NCBI GenBank assembly: GCA_000444245.1
Contig: ATSW01012544.1
Location: 1 to 21,641 of the forward strand
DNA: 21,641 nt
DNA from: Botryllus schlosseri
Taxonomy: Eukaryota > Chordata > Ascidiacea > Stolidobranchia > Styelidae
Reading direction: 5' to 3'
The notes below the pieces were generated by a model, which was not told the origin of the DNA, ran no database searches, and was given only the letters and a program-made list of their open reading frames with translations. Shown here one piece after another: positions 20,993 to 21,641 of this stretch (positions within the stretch are counted from its first letter, which is position 1; every line of letters begins with the position of its first letter). Position numbers and translations under genes: made by a program.

Positions 20993-21410
20993 CAATACCG
21001 AGAAAACCATTACCGAGAATGCCATTACCGAGAATGGACACCACCGAGAATGGACATTACCGAGAATGGACACCACAGAGAATGGACATCACCGAGAATG
21101 GACACCACCGAAAATGGACATTACCGAGAATGCAATATATGCAATGCAGGCATGTTATGCATATGCACAGGTCGTGTATGTGCATCACGGCGTTGCCACA
21201 TTCGGTATCGATGCTCAGGTATAAATTTCTCGACAACGTCAGTCCTACTAAGCTATATTCTTGACATTGGCCATTCTCGGTAATGTGATTCTCGGTGGTG
21301 TCAATTCTCGGTAATGACCATTCTCGGTAATGTCAATTCTCGGTAACGTCCATTCTCGGTAATGGCATTCTCGGTAATGTCCATTCTCGGTAATGGTTTT
21401 CTCGGTATTG
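20993..21410. mobile_element. Foldback element with nine tandem units in each arm
   Basis: Arm 20993-21132 (140 bases) holds nine tandem units built on ACCGAGAAT with 13-16-base spacing. Arm 21271-21410 (also 140 bases) holds nine units of the reverse complement ATTCTCGGT. The outermost 10 bases, CAATACCGAG and its complement, match exactly, and the next unit (ACCGAGAAAACC) is mirrored too. The arms flank a 138-base non-coding loop. Open frames through the arms give repetitive peptides rich in ENGH and REW and are by-products. The element starts 138 bases after the FMO stop, so it could lie in the 3' UTR. A clear target-site duplication was not seen. The architecture recalls foldback elements and MITEs with tandem-repeat ends; the superfamily is unknown. 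Confidence 0.8.
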
Positions 21411-21546
21411 GTATAGAACCGTGGATTTTGAACGTCGTTAGTTCCAGTCATAGCATTTATAAAGGCTATGGTTATAGACTTCCAGCTCTTGCTCCAGTTG
21501 CGAGTTTTGAAAATCCAGTAGTATCTGAATCGAGAAAGGAGGCCAC

Positions 21547-21641
21547 TTTTTTTTTATCAATCAATCAGGTTTATTAATATTTTCATCGTTTCAAAACATC
21601 ACAAGACTGCGATACAATGAAAAGATAGGAGGGTGTCGAAA
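21547..21641 (-). mobile_element. 3' end of a minus-strand poly(A) retroposon-like repeat, running off the window
   Basis: Read on the minus strand, the unit ends AATAAA (21575-21570), a 14-base spacer, then nine A residues (21555-21547). That order (polyadenylation signal, short spacer, poly(A)) marks an RNA-copied insertion such as a LINE, a SINE or a processed transcript. The inner 71 bases are repeated at 10621-10691. The 5' part lies outside the window, so the family cannot be named. Confidence 0.55.

Noticed and set aside
20847-21451. Four overlapping frames with ENGH and REW repeats in several phases and both strands
   Set aside because: They are readings of the ACCGAGAAT tandem units of the foldback element; open in several frames because the units lack stops.

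Overview
This is an animal nuclear genomic window, AT-rich and mostly non-coding. It carries one intact intron-containing gene: a flavin-containing monooxygenase (FMO) in four exons at 18101-20854 on the + strand. GT-AG introns, a C-terminal membrane anchor and dense non-autonomous DNA transposons point to a metazoan. The FMO sequence and repeat style suggest an invertebrate deuterostome (tunicate, hemichordate, echinoderm or similar), but I cannot fix the species.

Positions 1 to about 15850 are a transposon graveyard. Most elements are hAT-like by three signs: termini beginning CAGGG, CAGTG or CAGAGG; subterminal GGCCCG or GGTCCGCG blocks; and 8-bp target-site duplications (TSDs). The best delimited are 1330-1818 (TSD 7/8), 3767-5840 (TSD 8/8, ends made of GGAGTC arrays), 4066-4887 nested inside it (6/8), 9169-10204 (6/8), 11130-12258 (7/8, built on the palindrome GACTCGAGTC) and 14001-14790 (6/8). 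Several further termini have no visible partner. A degraded copy of a repetitive protein-coding family lies at 12598-13440.

From about 15850 to 18100 I see no repeat or gene; this is the 5' flank of FMO. Intron 3 of FMO holds a probable hAT MITE (19238-19608). A foldback element with two 140-base arms, each with nine ACCGAGAAT-type units, starts 138 bases after the stop codon (20993-21410). The right edge holds the 3' end of a minus-strand poly(A) retroposon-like repeat, whose core is also at 10621-10691.

The main unexpected theme is that four unrelated element families here have ends built from tandem arrays of different short words: GGAGTC, GACTCGAGTC, AAGTAGAAGT and ACCGAGAAT. No rRNA, tRNA, CRISPR array or operon was seen. 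All homology statements come from reading the sequence and from memory of families; no search was run.
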